Assembly: GCA_013076295.1 (NCBI GenBank)
Contig: RQOL01000811.1
Location: 19,401 to 83,400, forward strand
Length of the DNA stretch: 64,000 bases
Origin: Sanderia malayensis
Taxonomy: Eukaryota > Cnidaria > Scyphozoa > Semaeostomeae > Pelagiidae
Reading direction: 5' to 3'
The notes below the pieces were generated by a model, which saw only the letters and a program-made list of their open reading frames with translations, made no database searches and had not been told where the DNA came from. This document shows, piece after piece, positions 13,101-21,010 of the stretch; position 1 is the first letter of the stretch, and each line of letters begins with the position of its first letter. The translations under genes were made by a program, and so were the position numbers.

Positions 13101-16100
13101 GTTCTATAATCTATTTTATCAAGTTTTACAGTGGGCTTTGTTTTAACAAGTTAATTATGGATTATTTTTGTATTTGCTACTCGGGTTTTTGTCAAAGATG
13201 ATGAAATGCTAACTTGATGCGCTGTTAGAAATCTCTGTAACTCGAGTAGTTTGGTTGACATGACATGGAATTCTTGTTATAAATTCTATATCTTGGTAAT
13301 TACATTGAAGCCAGATGCAAAGTAAAGGTGTATATTATTGACAAAGTTAGGCAAATATATGATTATAACCAGAACACAAGGATGAAGCCCGACATTCTGC
13401 TGGAAAGTTTTCGTCGAATTCATTTTTAACTTGCGAAACCATACAATAATATTTTCACTCCAGGATTGGATTTTCTAGTTTTCAATACAGAAATGAGCAT
13501 AACTAAACTTGAAATATTACCAAGATATGTCCAGATGCTTGAAATACACATCAGATAAGACATAATATGGTTATCTTTATGCATAATTAGTCGAAACTAG
13601 AAATATTCTGCTGTGCCCTCGCCAGAACCTGCTAGGCCAAGTGATTTCGCAAACTTTAGCTGGCCAAATCGAATTTAAAACTTATCAATTTATAGATAAA
13701 AACTCAGGAATTTTCAATACTATCAATTCTATCGAAAGGGTGTTGAAATAGAGTTTGCTCCACTTTAGTTAGTTAGTTTAGTTGAATAGATTTCGAATTC
13801 ATATTGTTGTTTGAAACCATACCGCACCACTAAAAGCTCTATGTGAAACTCGCTCGGGACTACGACGTTGAGATCGAAAAACCCGTCTGCTTGCAGTATA
13901 AGCGTGAGCGCATCATCCTCATTTTTGTGAAAAAGCTCACGCTTTTCATGATAAGCGAGGCACCAACACCAACAGATTCCTTACATCCTGAACAAGTGCA
14001 TTTTTATGGAAAAAGCGCATTCAGTGGCGGCGCCAGGGGGGGAATGGGGGGACTAGTCCCCCCCCCACTTTTTCAGAAAGATGGTCTCTGAGATTCATGC
14101 AAATCCGATGAGAAAATTGGGGGGAGGTAGGCCTACGTTCTGTGAATTGTGTCGCAAGATTATTTCAATGTAAAACACAAAAGGGTTATTTCAATGTATG
14201 CAGAAAGAGAAGTCAAAGGATCCTAAGCCATTTTGAGACCTCAGAAATGACAAAATCCCGAGAGCTTCCGGGGGCTTCGCCCCCTGGACCCCTACCAGGG
14301 CACTGCCCTGGACCCGCTGGGGGGCTTACAGCGCCCCCAGACCCCCAGCTGTGTTAGGCAACGGCCTCCGGCCATTGCGTGCGTGCCTTCGGCACATCAT
14401 GTTTCCCTACAACAGCAAGACATAATTTTTTAAAAGTTCTTGCCCGCCCGGGAAAAAATCCCCCACTTTTTTGAGCTGGCGCCGCCACTGGCGCATTTAG
14501 ATCCTGGACAAGTGCATTTTTATGGAATGTTATGATCAAGATGCAAAATATTCAGTAAAAAAAAGTAATGAAAGTATTATAATCATATGTAAAGTAAACA
14601 CGGAATGACCAAGAACATTTTCAAGCGCAGTTCTCGCACCTGTCAAATGAATAGCTGTATTTATTACTTGAAGTATACCCTCGCCTTAATTGCAATCTAC
14701 TTAATGGAAACTACTTTTAATAAAATCATTTTACTTCCAATAAGATTCTCCTCTAATATTTTGGCCTAGTGATGAGAAAATACTGGTGAACAAGACAACA
14801 TTGTTTGGGGGGTGAGTGGGGTTGGCATTCCGTTCACAGGGAACAAAGTGTGCACAAACATAGCATTATCCAATGACATTTTCAGGTGTCCCAGGGAGTT
14901 CTGTCACTTATTGTAGTTTTGAATTGCTGATGAATAGCTACCTAACGTCACGTTATGGTGGACTAAAGTCAAAAAATCAAATGAAAAGATGCAGCTATCC
15001 TCATATAGTTGCATAAATGGGTACTGGGCTGCTAATGGGTCGTCATATTACATGGGTACCCATCTCACTCTAGTTGTATATACGGAGGAGTTGTATAAAA
15101 GAGATGAAAACATCACGGTTACATTTGAGAAAAAGAACTACGAGCAAGAACCTTCAATAATCAAGGAAGAAGTTGAAAAGGCGGTAAAAGAGCTAACAAA
15201 CGGTAAGTCCCCAGGGATTGATGAAATACCAATCGAACTCTTCAAGAAACTAAATGAAGAAGGAATATTCGTGCTAACCAGGATATGTCAACTGATATGG
15301 AAAACCGGCACATGGCCGAAGCAATGGAAACGATCAATATATATACCGATACCGAAGAGCGGAGACAACCGGATATTTGCAAACAACAGAACAATCGCAC
15401 TCATATCTCATGCTAGCAAAGTGTTCCTTAAGATCATACAACATCGACTGCAAACACAAGTGGAAAGAGAAATGTCAATAGAACAAGCTGGATTCAGGAC
15501 GGGACGAGGCACAAGAGATCAAATAGCGAATTTAAGGTGGATTATGGAGCTTGCGAAGGAATACCAGCAGCCAGTTTACATGTGCTTCATTGACTACAGT
15601 AAAGCGTTTGATTGCGTTAATCACAGTATCATGTGGAATGTAATGCGCGAGATGGGAATACCAGAGCATATAGTTCAACTCATTGAAAACTTGTATGACA
15701 AACAGGAGGCACAAGTAAGAACGGAACACGGAGATACAGAAACCTTTGGAATTGGAAAAGGAGTGAGGCAAGGCTGCATTTTCTCACCGTTCCTATTTAA
15801 CTTGTACAGTGAATCCATCATGAGGAAAGCGAACTTAGACGAAATGAATATGGGCATCAGAATCGGAGGGAGAAGGATTAACAATCTTAGATATGCGGAC
15901 GATACCACCCTAACAGCGACGTCTAAGGATGAACTTGAATACTTGATCACACAAGTGAAAGAGAAAAGTGCGGAACGGGGATTATATCTTAACTTGAAGA
16001 AAACGAAAGTTATGGCCACAGAACAAATCAACGAATTTAAACTGGGAGATGACAACATTGAAATCGTTAGCAACTTCGTATTTTGGGGTTCAAAATTTGA

Positions 16101-18491
16101 GGATAATGGAACATGCCGTTGCGAAATTACTAGGCGGTTGAATTTAGGTAGGGCAGCAATGACGGGTCTCGCAAAAATTTGGAAAGACAAGAACATAACC
16201 ACCAGTACCAAAACTAAAGTTGTGGAAACATTGGTATTTCCTGTTGTCATGTACGGGTGCGAGTCATGGACATTGAGGAAGGTAGAAAGGAAAAAAGCTG
16301 GACAGTTTCGAGGTGTGGTGCTGGAGAAGAATGCTGAAAGTACTCTGGACAGCGAGGCGCACAAATAAATCTATTCTTGAGGAGGTGCATCCGATATTTC
16401 CGTTTGAAGCGGTGATAATGAAGCAAAAACTCTCATACTTTGGGCACATTATGAGGACAGAGAACAGTCTAGAAAAGTGTATGATGCTGGGAATGTGTGA
16501 AGGCAAAAGAAGGAGAGGCAGACCCGCGGCTCGTTGGATGGACGAAATAAAGACGGCAACGAAGTTATCGATGCTAGAGTTAAGGGAAGTCACCAGGAAC
16601 CGAGAAGCGTGGAGGGCAAGAGTCAGGGCCATCAACAAAAGTTGGAGTCGACTTGATGGGACAGGATAGAAGAACAAAGTATCTGAGTGAATATAAAATC
16701 TGTTGCAGCAAACCAAATTTTCTCAATCAAAAACTTCAGGCAACGTTTAATATTTTCTCGCAAATTAAATTTCTGATGATTTGTGCAAATTAAGTGAATG
16801 ACAAACATACTACAAAGATATTACTGAATGGCGAACATATGACGAAATACTAAGATATTTTTCCTTCCTTTTAAAATGTTTTTTGGAGTTCCTAAAATAT
16901 TAGCACTTATTGAAATATTCAAGGTTACGTGCTATGGGACAATGGAAGTGATAGAAAAGTGATGAAAAGCATTACAGTTTTCGTTTAAGCAAAAAACAAT
17001 AATAAATATCCAATGCAAATCAGAGATACAATAAGAAGACAATAACGACATCATGTTGTTTGCTAATTCTACAAAAATACACCAATATGGTGATTCTCGC
17101 GTTATGACATTGGTTTCCCTTTTGCTGTTTAAGCAAGCCAGCCCAAACCAATTACCATGTCTAATTGAAATTGAGTATTATTTGTCCTAGCCAAAACACT
17201 AACCTTGTTCAATATTGCCGAATGTTGCGGATGCTTTGTCAGAAACATTGATGTTTATGACTGGTGCATGATACTCGATATCTGTAGCACCTGAGAAATA
17301 AATAACAAATTGATTTTATTCTTTGCCTTCTGACAATGATTATTGCAATATGATATAATTACACTTTTGGACAAAAAATTGAACATATAATTGAATAAAT
17401 AGTTTATCTGTCATTCATTGATAGTGAATGATTTTTTTTGCAAACTCAATACACCATCAATAAATCGTTACATTGTAACAGCGTGTCATTTGCAAGGGAC
17501 TCGATAAAAATATTTAGTTTTCAGATCCGGCAAAACTTGATGTGGAGGCTTTTAAACAGGAATCTACAAAATCCTTGTGATAAAATGCCCTCAAAAGGGA
17601 GAATTTTCATGATTTCCTTAACCTATTAAAGCCATATTGTTGACACAACACAGCAGAACTTAGTTGTAATAATAGAGCATGTAACAAAACAAAACAACTA
17701 GTAATAAAACTACAACAACTCCTTGATTAAACAACATCAGCAAAAATACTTTAAAATAAATAAAACCCCACTGAAATAAAAAACCCCTCTAAAAATGCAG
17801 GAATAAATAAATTCAAATATAAATAAATAAATGAATTTAAAAGACACTTAATCACAAAAATATTGCAAGTACATTTAAGAAATTATAGGTATATCTATGA
17901 AAATTGAAGCAACACGGCCGCTAGGGCCTGGTAATGAGTTTGACCGCTGACCAATTAATAAGAGCGGCCATCTTGTAACGTTTATTAGTTTCAACGATTA
18001 TTCAGATTATCACATAACAGGGACACTTTATACGGACTTTTCACCTTTTATGATTTATTCATGAAGAGACTTCTCGATATTTGGACGAGAAGAGAGCAAA
18101 GTTAACCAAATATCGAGAAGTCTCTTTAAAAATGAAACATAGATCAATATCTGAAATACAACCAACCTGGAACAACTTTTTTACCTATGTCCATTCTTTC
18201 AATGCCATGCGTAAGCTCTAATGAAATAAATGATAGAGCTTGTCAATGAAACAATCAATTATTTTCACACATGGTGGACCATTCAAACCATAGAAATACA
18301 ATTGTTGCTGGAAATATCCAAATAAATAAACTATGTATTCTAATTATGTGACTTATTTATTTAATTATAATGCCAATTGTGAAACATGCTCCCACAACAT
18401 TTAATAAAGCAGAATTAAAATTTACCTTCTTGAACATCAGTACAAGATTCCTCTTCTATCTTCTTGTCTTCTCCAGTGTCTTCCATGGTCT
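1000..18491 (-). CDS. NACHT-domain (NLR-like) receptor gene, multi-exon, continuing past the left edge
   Basis: Proposed exons in transcript order: 18491-18426, 17290-17204, 12831-12754, [at least one unseen exon], 5458-4046, 3929-3855, 3771-3697, 3588-2917, 1769-1736, 1504-1293, 1165-1000. Every exon has an AG acceptor and GT donor on the minus strand. Phases agree across all junctions except between 12754 (ends phase 1) and 5458 (starts phase 0), where an exon must be missing from the model. The best start is the ATG at 18486-18484, in the context GAGACCATGG. The product should be a cytosolic NTPase switch of the STAND class: acidic N-terminal linker exons, NACHT, helical segments, leucine-rich-like region, then a TIR-like end. 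Gypsy-1 and an RTE LINE lie in its introns. The last visible exon ends in phase 1, so the gene continues beyond position 1. Confidence 0.7.
1293..1504 (-). CDS. NLR gene exon, first half of a TIR-like region
   Basis: The exon is 212 nt. The acceptor TTCGTAG precedes 1504 and the donor CAGGTAAAT follows 1293. It joins in phase to the 34-nt exon before it and leaves in phase 0. Visible pattern: a hydrophobic strand, ISILLLCEP, then an amphipathic helix, DFVLQLKEKLDDI, then a second hydrophobic strand, FPYILVVFIQ, then a polar helix. This strand-helix-strand-helix order is what a TIR/SEFIR-type fold would show. No catalytic glutamate can be assigned with confidence. Confidence 0.6.
1736..1769 (-). 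CDS. NLR gene small linker exon (34 nt)
   Basis: A 34-nt exon between the acceptor AATTCTAG and the donor ATAGTAAGTG. In phase 0 it reads MKENGVEINEY and leaves one base that completes an arginine codon with the following exon. Its phases fit both neighbours, which is the main support for so small an exon. Confidence 0.55.
1770..2916. other. NLR intron, no further gene seen
   Basis: AT-rich intron of about 1.1 kb between the leucine-rich-like exon and the 34-nt exon. I see no repeat, conserved exon or mobile-element terminus in it. Confidence 0.6.
2917..3588 (-). CDS. NLR gene exon, leucine-rich-like C-terminal region (224 codons)
   Basis: The exon starts after TTGCAACAG and ends before GTAAGAAC. 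It is 672 nt, phase 0 to phase 0, and fully open. The sequence alternates hydrophobic strands and helices every 25-30 residues, for example VELNTFDQSNLLSILKLA, MKRMRIDQSEVSSAANLFRL and VELLDVRVGGKEFEEMM. This is compatible with degenerate ribonuclease-inhibitor-type leucine-rich repeats, the usual sensor part of NLR proteins. The repeats are too degenerate to count. A 175-codon frame on the opposite strand is a shadow. Confidence 0.65.
3697..3771 (-). CDS. NLR gene 75-nt helical exon B
   Basis: Exactly 25 codons, phase 0 to phase 0. The acceptor TTTTATCAG-like tract (ACTTATCAG) precedes 3771 and the donor CAGGTTTGTAA follows 3697. It encodes a basic amphipathic helix ending RNILSQ. It has the same length, phase and splice-site wording as the neighbouring exon 3855-3929, so the two probably arose by exon duplication. 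Confidence 0.6.
3855..3929 (-). CDS. NLR gene 75-nt helical exon A
   Basis: Exactly 25 codons (LITRLGDEIIRHEAES..., ending RRALNK) between the acceptor TTTCTTATCAG and the donor AAGGTTTGTAA. Because it is symmetric (phase 0/0), it can be skipped or duplicated without changing the frame. The end of the NACHT exon (ISYQ then GTATTA) repeats the same TTTCTTATCAG wording, suggesting a series of duplicated helical exons. Confidence 0.6.
4046..5458 (-). CDS. NLR gene NACHT NTPase exon
   Basis: A large exon of 471 codons beginning TTG-TTA after the acceptor AATTATAG. It ends with EEEISYQ before a GTATTA donor, although the frame stays open to 3956. The NACHT NTPase core is clear. Walker A is GGVAGIGKS at residues 123-131, followed by VLAKRIAYDWS. 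Walker B is LFLIDGLDEL at 197-206, with the acidic pair typical of NACHT. An arginine-containing FVILGRPHSR sensor-like strand follows at about 225-235. Upstream is about 120 residues of helical linker, and downstream are the helical winged-helix-type regions (for example FKHLTIMEFLASIHVYL). Known NACHT proteins oligomerise in the cytosol after ligand release. The ligand here is unknown. Confidence 0.85.
5459..5853. other. NLR intron, right flank, no gene seen
   Basis: AT-rich intron sequence between the NACHT exon acceptor and the Gypsy-1 insertion. The exon needed to change phase from 1 to 0 upstream of NACHT could be here, but I could not identify it. Confidence 0.5.
5854..6138 (-). repeat. 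Gypsy-1 3' LTR
   Basis: 285-bp copy of the LTR at 11012-11297. The polypurine tract at 6139-6150 (plus-strand TCTTCCCCTCCC) lies just inside it. Confidence 0.9.
6185..10072 (-). CDS. pol: Gypsy-1 pol polyprotein (protease, RT, RNase H, integrase)
   Basis: The pol frame is open from 10078 (just after an in-frame stop at 10081-10079) to 6185, and has no ATG of its own near the start. It should be reached from gag by -1 frameshifting at 10066-10072. Counting from the Leu codon at 9931, motifs in order are: aspartic protease VDTGS (about 6-9); reverse transcriptase with YFDD (about 469-472); RNase H with TDAS (about 617-620); integrase zinc finger H-H-C-C (about 842-890); DDE integrase with D in AMDYMG, D in LHSDQG and E in LVERQN (about 915, 975, 1011); and a GPY/F module (RWTGPYRI). 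There is no chromodomain. The frame is intact, so the element may encode working enzymes. The function is copying the element RNA into DNA and inserting it. Confidence 0.92.
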   Translation of the reverse strand, partial: FKLSGDASLLGWSDEHPTTFAFGTTSVAPRALVPCQPLVSCSFTGVQLSALVDTGSMQSILSFDAFQRLFQSCIQQNIVPPLLGSSSNTCLSITGQPSQPAGAAVFQFSFPGCDFAFKFKFLVCNNMLQPFQCILGWDFIVAFQLHLAYSGDSYFLNGPHGSTPLIPWAPPSGSTSSNCSILSSSPQVGPPSGFAQSSSQGPVTITLVDSFSIPGRSECILQAKLPRGYSEQLGMVCSLDDSPLIIASTLNQSSHSKVFVRVLNSSESPVELHSGQKVAKFLPVVESLPVRLRSSVDNICASVCQPSMDPCTLQELETAVSSSLSSHDRNHLLQTLLEYPDVFNNGLGHTTVTSHKINTGDSPPIRQHPRRLPYHYRGEVDKQVHDMLTQGVIKPSTSPWSSPIVLVKKKDGSYRFCIDYRKLNLVTKHDAIPLPRIDDLLDALNGYNIFSTLDLRSGYWQVSVDPEDREKTAFMTPTGLYEFLRMPYGLSTAPATFSRAISVVLSGLAYETCLCYFDDVIVFSKDINQHCDRLKSVLQRFREQNIRVKASKCSFGSHEVAYLGHTISKDGIHTDPKKVKAIQDIPAPSTVEELRSFLGLAGYYRRFIPEFATIASPLMALTKKATRFLWTDITQKAFESLKTCLCSAPILAYPCLNKTFILQTDASDVGLGAVLTQLDDSGHERVISYASRTLTSREQNYTAMEKEALAVVFATEHFRVYLLGRQFQLITDNRALKWLHSIQAKGRIARWIMTLQEFDFVVSHRPGASNQNADALSRLNHRCSPTPSEPPNHSTNTPVNCFVGLIPDTDLYTAQHQDPNILKVIEMKEQGFPRPPSFVWSKHQHLSSYWSCWDQPFVDRGLLMKSIDPDSSFPNNVVVVPQNLVNGVLHSLHSGTSGGHMGIIRTICRAKERFFWPQMHASIKSFIQSCPECSQIKQNPHNTKASLQPIQISEPFVFWAMDYMGHIKETSRGNKHILVLMDHFTKWCEAFPTPDQKASTVANILVSHVFSRFGPPTVLHSDQGRNFDSILMHEIYGLMGIKKTRTTAYHPQCDGLVERQNRTLQSIISSFVSEHTVDWDDWLAQAVFANNTSVHESTGISPYEMVFGRPARMPIEVELGVPLRNPTSQSNYSQSLRKALSHSNQLAQRNLVNARTKQASQYYNKSKRNWQPFESGQMVWLWRPKHWKFGKRWTGPYRIQSRDGVNYRLTSSMGKSLVAHHNLLKPCVLPLSPGIPVHPGPETPGITLSETVETEVDPAAGNQRDIGGGAARPNRPPFLRQVVNPPIRFGNVVAH
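10022..10072 (-). promoter_or_regulatory. -1 ribosomal frameshift signal at the Gypsy-1 gag-pol junction
   Basis: On the minus strand the gag frame reads codons ending T, then TTA AAC, giving the heptamer T-TTA-AAC (plus-strand 10066-10072), a textbook X-XXY-YYZ site. Six bases later is GGGATGC (10059-10053), complementary to GCATCCC (10028-10022). This makes a 7-bp stem, with TCAC/GTGA able to add an inner stem. The pol frame is open across the heptamer and is exactly the -1 frame. Confidence 0.85.
10042..10989 (-). CDS. gag: Gypsy-1 gag (capsid/nucleocapsid)
   Basis: The start chosen is the ATG at 10989 (MASSILPTPFTSGDF), 23 bases inside the 5' LTR border. The open frame extends farther upstream into the LTR, but those codons would overlap the primer-binding site. 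Capsid-like helical sequence is followed by a glutamine-rich stretch and two zinc knuckles near the C-terminus, CFFCGEPGHIVRNC and CTLCNGWGHHPQNC, both fitting CX2CX4HX4C. It ends with a TAG at 10044-10042, 22 nt after the slippery heptamer. It should package the element RNA and form the cytoplasmic particle. Confidence 0.9.
   Translation of the reverse strand: MASSILPTPFTSGDFGVWIRQFQRCAAANKWNTEAQLLKLPAFLDGPAATYYETLSDGDKTSLDSLVASLHKCFCPPTDRERYYREFEDHRLRPAEDPTLFLWRLKESLRNAEPDLSAAAFDALLRRQFFKGLPEELQLKLLESDPTPTLATMTSFAQRFRSLQRLPTSPATACAAVATHPLAMADQPLSQQQQPQQQQQQQLQLDNVAGLLRKLAEGQASLIAAISSSAARQPSSVMPPRRPVSSVRCFFCGEPGHIVRNCDKRQRAQKCTLCNGWGHHPQNCANNFASCQPKSDILQQADRKFSLNFQGMPHY
11012..11297 (-). repeat. 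Gypsy-1 5' LTR
   Basis: 286-bp LTR, matching the copy at 5854-6138 with about a dozen differences. The primer-binding sequence follows at 11011-10993 in minus orientation. Confidence 0.9.
11343..11750. mobile_element. Short inverted-repeat element (MITE-like)
   Basis: The left end contains ACTATTTTTTAATAAGCAAC and the right end carries its inverse, GTTGCTTATTAAAAAAAAGT. AAGCAAC/GTTGC units recur inside. There is no coding sequence. The exact ends and target duplication are not clear. Confidence 0.45.
12254..12356. repeat. 103-bp element with inverted ends, possibly a tRNA-derived SINE
   Basis: It starts AAGCGTGGTTGGCTGGTGC and ends GCACCATGTCACCACGCTT, so the ends are imperfect inverses. 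The middle has TGGCTGGTGCACC and GGTACGGGTCCC, loosely like A and B boxes. No tRNA fold with normal arms could be drawn. Confidence 0.35.
12754..12831 (-). CDS. NLR gene N-terminal linker exon 3
   Basis: 78 nt between the acceptor TTTTTGCAG and the donor AAGGTAAGTC, phase 1 to phase 1. It encodes a polar Asn/Lys/Glu-rich linker (ATKNTENKTCEKGAENN...). Its phase matches the exons 17204-17290 and 18426-18491, supporting one transcript. Confidence 0.55.
12832..14021. other. Intronic sequence, no gene seen
   Basis: AT-rich, no open frame of note. A direct repeat (ATCCTGAACAAGTGCATTTT, 13985 onward) recurs near 14501 on the far side of the hAT-like element. Confidence 0.5.
14022..14490. mobile_element. 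hAT-like MITE with GC-rich core
   Basis: The terminal inverted repeats are CAGTGGCGGCGCCAG and CTGGCGCCGCCACTG. A 7-bp duplication, GCGCATT, flanks it at 14015-14021 and 14491-14497. hAT elements usually make 8 bp, so one base may have mutated. The 469-bp interior has no transposase but includes a GC-rich block (14260-14385) of short palindromes such as GGGGGCTTCGCCCCC, strikingly different from the surrounding AT-rich DNA. Confidence 0.7.
15070..16669 (+). pseudogene. RTE/BovB-type LINE reverse transcriptase, 5'-truncated and frameshifted
   Basis: Homology begins at YTEELYKRD (about 15080) and runs through the whole reverse transcriptase: GKSPGIDEIPIELF, ALISHASKVFLKI, QAGFRTGRGTRDQ, FIDYSKAFDCVNH, GVRQGCIFSPFLFNLY and the catalytic LRYADDTTL. 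At about 16300 one base is gained or lost. The first frame ends at 16368 in junk, while the true C-terminus (WCWRRMLKVLWTARR ... NREAWRARV) continues in another frame to 16669. The endonuclease domain is absent, as expected from 5' truncation during target-primed reverse transcription. It lies antisense in an NLR intron and is a dead copy. Confidence 0.85.
16700..17200. other. Intronic sequence, no gene seen
   Basis: AT-rich DNA between the LINE 3' end and the NLR exon 17204-17290, partly likely LINE 3' untranslated region. No clear feature. Confidence 0.5.
17204..17290 (-). CDS. NLR gene N-terminal exon 2
   Basis: 87 nt between the acceptor ATTTCTCAG and the donor AAGGTTAGTG, phase 1 to phase 1. 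It encodes ATDIEYHAPVININVSD followed by KASATFGNIEQG. Start and end phases are identical to those of its neighbours. Confidence 0.55.
17640..18425. other. Intronic sequence with one hairpin
   Basis: AT-rich. The only structure seen is the perfect 21-bp hairpin at 18064-18126, listed separately. Confidence 0.5.
18064..18126. ncRNA. Perfect 21-bp stem hairpin
   Basis: AAGAGACTTCTCGATATTTGG (18064-18084) has its exact inverse at 18106-18126, separated by 21 bases. It could fold into a small-RNA-precursor-like hairpin or be the remnant of an inverted-repeat element. There is no evidence of expression. Confidence 0.3.
18426..18491 (-). CDS. NLR gene first coding exon (candidate start)
   Basis: 66 nt between the acceptor TTCCCCAG and the donor AAGGTAAATT. 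The ATG at 18486-18484 sits in a strong context (GACCATGG) and begins MEDTGEDKKIEEESCTDV, an acidic N-terminus. An upstream untranslated exon may end at 20074 (GGAG then GTAAGTTT), because no in-frame ATG is seen there. Confidence 0.5.
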
Positions 18492-18918
18492 CTGGGGAAT
18501 TAAAAAATGCAACCCATTTAAAAAAAACTTTAATATAGAACTTAATCTTGGATAATTTCTTGCGACACCAAACACTCCTTAGCATGAATGCAACTAATTA
18601 AAAATAACATTATTACAACAAATTTTGTTTGAAAGGCATAATTCCTTCAGCTTCTCAAGTTCAACATTTAAACATAGCCAGCCACTCCAGCCCAGCTCTG
18701 ATTATTGTAACAAGAATCAAGGCAAACTTTGCTAAAACATGGAAAGTTCTATAATGATTGGATTGCGTTATGTCAAATAAGCAAGCTCTGCATCCCTTGC
18801 ATTGAAAAGCGACTCTGATAAAATTGCACAATGGTTCTTGTCAATGGTTTCCCTTGAGGCATTTAAAGATCGGAAAACAAGTTGAGACAAGGTCTCATTA
18901 CTTTGTTTTAACTTGAAA

Positions 18919-19382
18919 TACCACAAGTCCTCGATTAAGCCCCGGGGGCTCACTTGGCAAAAATATTTTAGGGTGGGGGCTTATTCGTGAGGGGGGCTTA
19001 TTTTGCATAGGCAAAAATTGTCAGTAAGGTATGCTGTTTTCGCGGCATTATCTATGTCCAAGTATGTTAAAAAAACAAAAGAAAGTCCATCAATTAATGT
19101 ATTTACTAAAATAACAAACGCCACAGTTTTCAAATATTATACAATCGCCACAGTTTTCAAATATAAAGTTATCAAGATTTATCAAAAGTTATCCAAAAGT
19201 TATCCAAAAGTCATCCTATAAACTTATGATTTACATTTTGTCCAGTTATCCAGACTTCTGCTGAAATTGAATAAACCCTCAATCCATGGGGGCATATTTG
19301 AGGGTGGGAGTGGCTTATTTTGCAAAAAAGAATTAGGGTGGGGCTTATTCGAGAGTGGGGGTTTAATCGAGGGCTTACGGTA
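18919..19382. mobile_element. TACC...GGTA MITE (AAGTCCTCGATTAAGCCCC family)
   Basis: The left end is TACCACAAGTCCTCGATTAAG and the right end is its inverse, TTTAATCGAGGGCTTACGGTA. G-rich blocks alternate with GCTTATT units inside. The terminal TA may be the target duplication. A truncated relative starts at 33565 (TACCGTAAGTCCTCGAATTA). No coding capacity. Confidence 0.6.
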
Positions 19383-20180
19383 AGCTTTAAGACAATGTCA
19401 AAAACATTTTGTGACTAATTGTGGCATGTGGATAAAAATCTATTTTTTGGAAAACTTCCCCAGTGCAAAGTACATTTCCTCAACTTCATCATCTAAAACT
19501 TAACTGGCTGTATGTTTCGGTTGGTGAGGTGTTGCACTGTAAAATGATTCATAGATTGAATAAGAAACGTTTTGATCATCGTATTGCTTCTATAACGTGA
19601 TCTATAAACGAACGTTTGTAAAAACACAAATCCAGACATTTTTGGATTCATGGCAAAATTAAGCTACACTTATAACAACGAGCTGTCATTTGCTAATTTA
19701 TTTAGAAATTAGTCCAAGAAATTTGTGCCAAATTGCACTGGGTGTATATTGATGCCAAATACACAAATTTTGTATATTGTAAAACGATTGAAAGCAATAC
19801 CACATATTGTTATGGATGATTTAAATATAATAAAACATATTTTATGGTTTTTATTTGCGGCTTAAGACAAAAAGAACTCCATTTTTGACGAGTCAAAATT
19901 GGGCATCTGCAACCTTCGCCATGTTTTCGAGCCGTAAATAATGCAAGTAATTGATTGATACGCCCATGTTGAAATCAAAAAGGTTATAAACCATTTAAAG
20001 AGTCTTCTAGCATTAAGAAATACATTAATTATACAATAGTGTGGTAATAAAGTGCTCAGACGCATAAACTTACCTCCTATAGTCTTCAAAAGTGCAATTA
20101 AGGGTCATACTTGTGGTCATACTTGTGGTCCTTGGTCCTGGGTCCTGGGGTATAGTTTTTATACTATGCCGGAAAAACTT
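19383..20180. other. Intergenic or intronic DNA, possible 5' exon of the NLR gene
   Basis: A minus-strand GT donor (AGGAG then GTAAGTTT) at 20074 could end an untranslated first exon of the NLR gene. Nothing else is recognised. Confidence 0.35.
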
Positions 20181-20812
20181 TATATCAAGCAATAAATATA
20201 ATGTTCATGTAATTTAATATGTGCAAAAGAAGTAAATACATATACAACGTTTCGAGCTTTACTCGTCTTCAGGTATAAGAGACGAGTAGAGTTCTTGTCT
20301 TATAAGAGAAGAGTAGAGTTCTTGTCTTATACCTGAAGACGAGTAAGGCCTGATTTATACGTCGCATAATAGTCGCGTCGAATACAATTGCAATTTCATT
20401 CGACTAAAGTTGATATTCATGCGACGTTTATGCGACTTGGATTTATAAGTCGAATTTTGTGCCGCATATAATTCAATGCGCATGCTCAAAATCTTTACAA
20501 CAACAAAATTAAACATGGCGGCAAACATTTTGGTGGCAAACAGTTTCAGCAAAGCTTCAACTTCTTGTTCCTTGAAACGAATAACAAAAAAGAATAAAAT
20601 TTCGAGAAAAAAACAGATGTTCTTATTAATGTTTTTGCAAAGAAACTGGAAGATTGCAATAAAAGCTGCTTTTATGACCGTTTCTTTAATGTGCAATGTC
20701 GAAACTTTGCCATCTTTTTTGGTGTGGGAAAATGAAAATTGGCGCGCAATTTGGTTGAAGGGCAGAGAACAATGAAACACGTTCATAGAACAATAGGATA
20801 CACGAAACACGA

Positions 20813-21010
20813 TAAATATCGGTTAGACCTGATTTAACCGCAGTTAATACCACCTGGGCGAAGTGTCACTGTTGCTGGGGAGGGCTGTAGTTTGTCTGCT
20901 TGCATTATCACGAGGTCACAGCGGGTGACACCATGCTATCTAACTTGCTAGATCCCTTGAGATTTATTCCGATCAGTATTCACGCCTTAAATTACAGCTA
21001 CAATTTCATC
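20813..21010 (+). repeat. Split direct repeat A1
   Basis: 198 bp, begins TAAATATCGGTTAGACC, and is almost identical to A2 at 25877-26074. Confidence 0.85.
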
